From Paenibacillus alvei DSM 29 (GTDB taxonomy: Bacteria; Bacillota; Bacilli; Paenibacillales; Paenibacillaceae): a DNA stretch of 64,000 nt. Numbering within the stretch: the first letter of the stretch is position 1; every line of letters starts with the position of its first letter. Location: positions 372,001-436,000 of the forward strand of contig NZ_AMBZ01000006.1 in assembly GCF_000293805.1 (NCBI RefSeq), read 5' to 3'. The notes under the pieces were generated by a model that searched no databases, was not told the origin of the DNA, and saw only the letters and a list, made by a program, of their open reading frames with translations. Shown here piece after piece: positions 62,962-64,000 of this stretch. The position numbers and the translations under genes were made by a program.

Positions 62962-64000
62962 GAAGACTCCTCCTCTCTGCGCACTGCCCCATAGATAAAG
63001 AACGGCTCTGAACCGAGGAAAGAACTGCAATGTAAATCATATACCTCTATGCAAGCATCGGCTTGCAACAACACGTGCCGAATCATCGAATTCCAATGTT
63101 CAAGCGGAGTTGGATAAGGGATACTAGGAATGACAAGAGAATGCCCCCATTTTCTGTCTTCACTCTGCACGAGAAATAGATCGGAAGCGAGGCCTTCCTT
63201 TTTGTTCAACGCCATCTGGAGTGTGTGACGAAGAGCCAGCGTGATTTCGGCATCAGTTCCGCCATACCATACATTGTCCGAATATACCCACATCACCGGG
63301 CATCCAAGCAGCGGCTCGCTTACAAATATAAGAGGCTCACCCCTTAATAAGCTAAGCGCTTGCATATCATATTGACATCTGGCATCTTCTATTTGTACAT
63401 GTTCCACTCTGGTAACAGTAATAGGGTTCGAGTGTACTCGGCTTTGTTCTATTCGTTTTTCGAATTGTTTCATTAAGACTGCCCTTAATCCCCGTCCAAC
63501 CGCTTCGGATGCATGAGTGCCTGCTCCTATTCCGACATTCGCACGCTGATCCGAACTCAACGTGGGGAATTGCAAGGGAAGCAGTCGCTCCGTAATAGCT
63601 TCCAGCCCTGCAAGTCCAGATTCACGCCTTGCCTCCTCATGTGTCAATCCGCTGCACACGATTTTGGTCAGCAGAATCGCATCATCCTCTGATAACGGAT
63701 CAACCGGCTGAACCGAGCATTGTGCCAACGGCAGCTGAATCAGATCAGCTTCCTCCCATGCATGAAAAACTCCGTTAATCGAAGAAGTCAAGCGTTCGAA
63801 GCTCGTATACCAACCATTAGTAGATTTCTTATCTGCTAGAGCATCATTAGCAGCTATGACTTGTTTCAAATCAGGTATGCGGCTTGCTGGCTTTATTCGT
63901 TGTGCAAGTTCAAAAAAATGCTGACGTATAGAATGCCAGCTCCCTGTTAATGTCGCCGGATTGAAAATATAGCATTGATCTCTGCAGGCTGGTTCTTCGC
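62958..64000 (-). CDS. Thiazole-bacteriocin maturation protein, 5' end outside window
   Basis: The frame is open to the right edge (upstream it reads ACRDQCYIFNPATLTGSWHS), so at least 347 residues are present and the start lies beyond base 64000. Blocks such as DAILLTKIVCSGLTHEEARRESGLAGLEAI, NVGIGAGTHASEAVGRGLRAVL and HTLQMALNKKEGLASDL match the putative thiazole-containing bacteriocin maturation proteins (TIGR03693-like) found next to docking/YcaO proteins in Bacillus. Its stop overlaps the cyclodehydratase start, so both are made together. Confidence 0.85.
   Translation of the reverse strand, partial: EEPACRDQCYIFNPATLTGSWHSIRQHFFELAQRIKPASRIPDLKQVIAANDALADKKSTNGWYTSFERLTSSINGVFHAWEEADLIQLPLAQCSVQPVDPLSEDDAILLTKIVCSGLTHEEARRESGLAGLEAITERLLPLQFPTLSSDQRANVGIGAGTHASEAVGRGLRAVLMKQFEKRIEQSRVHSNPITVTRVEHVQIEDARCQYDMQALSLLRGEPLIFVSEPLLGCPVMWVYSDNVWYGGTDAEITLALRHTLQMALNKKEGLASDLFLVQSEDRKWGHSLVIPSIPYPTPLEHWNSMIRHVLLQADACIEVYDLHCSSFLGSEPFFIYGAVRREEESS

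Noticed and set aside
1..64000. tRNA, rRNA, riboswitch or CRISPR elements
   Set aside because: I looked for cloverleaf ends, conserved rRNA blocks, T-box or SAM-type leaders and spaced direct repeats and found none I could support by eye.

Overview
The window looks like a chromosome segment from a Paenibacillus-type member of the Bacillota. Gene starts carry strong GGAGG-type ribosome sites. The genes include a FosB-type bacillithiol transferase, a Sip-type signal peptidase, a YdcF protein, a BcrC-like PAP2 phosphatase, two BmrA/YfiB-like ABC exporters and two OmpR-type two-component systems. Base composition is moderate in GC, apart from an AT-rich block at about 17.4-24.1 kb that is interrupted by a GC-richer insertion sequence. 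Most genes are on the minus strand. I saw no rRNA, tRNA, CRISPR array or prophage.

Layout. 0-16.6 kb: single genes and pairs, rich in GNAT acetyltransferases, with methionine aminopeptidase, a PadR/HAAS pair, an ABC exporter behind a perfect Fur box, an AadA-like nucleotidyltransferase, FosB, and an EamA exporter divergent from a MocR regulator. 16.7-24.1 kb: an AT-rich serine-use island with a YheO-type regulator, an SdaC-like transporter, sdaAA, sdaAB and a second YheO-type regulator cut by a 1608-bp IS4-like element with a 6-bp target duplication. 24.3-29.3 kb: acetyltransferases, an AAC(3)-like enzyme, a phosphatase, an esterase and a GrpB protein. 29.6-33.1 kb: an operon of an AraC regulator fused to a PEP-hydrolase-type barrel, a Tm-1-like ATP-binding protein and a stand-alone PEP-hydrolase-type barrel. 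34.2-37.9 kb: an ABC exporter with its own two-component system. 38.1-39.9 kb: an MHYT-PAS-GGDEF gene broken and joined to a chitin-binding tail. 40.1-45.6 kb: a PgtP-type phosphoglycerate uptake operon (response regulator, kinase, DUF3919-like protein, binding protein, transporter). 45.7-60.1 kb: mixed housekeeping and accessory genes (signal peptidase, MarR/MFS pair, YdcF, RidA, AraC, transglutaminase-like, PhzF, BcrC, TauE/DUF1634 with a divergent Lrp). 60.1-64 kb: a YqeK-like HD gene, then the end of an azole-peptide (TOMM) cluster with a fused cyclodehydratase/YcaO protein and a second maturation protein that runs off the right edge.

Two patterns cross the window. Five reading-frame breaks in four otherwise good genes (sdaAB, the Tm-1-like gene, a histidine kinase and the HD gene twice) all lie in A/T runs of 6-8 bases and are all repaired by one extra base of the run. 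This points to homopolymer undercalling or to recurrent slippage. Separately, there are true gene relics: the IS-cut regulator, a GrpB gene with a stop, a phosphatase with an internal deletion, a hydrolase/acetyltransferase composite, a PAP2 tail and the GGDEF/chitin-binding junction.
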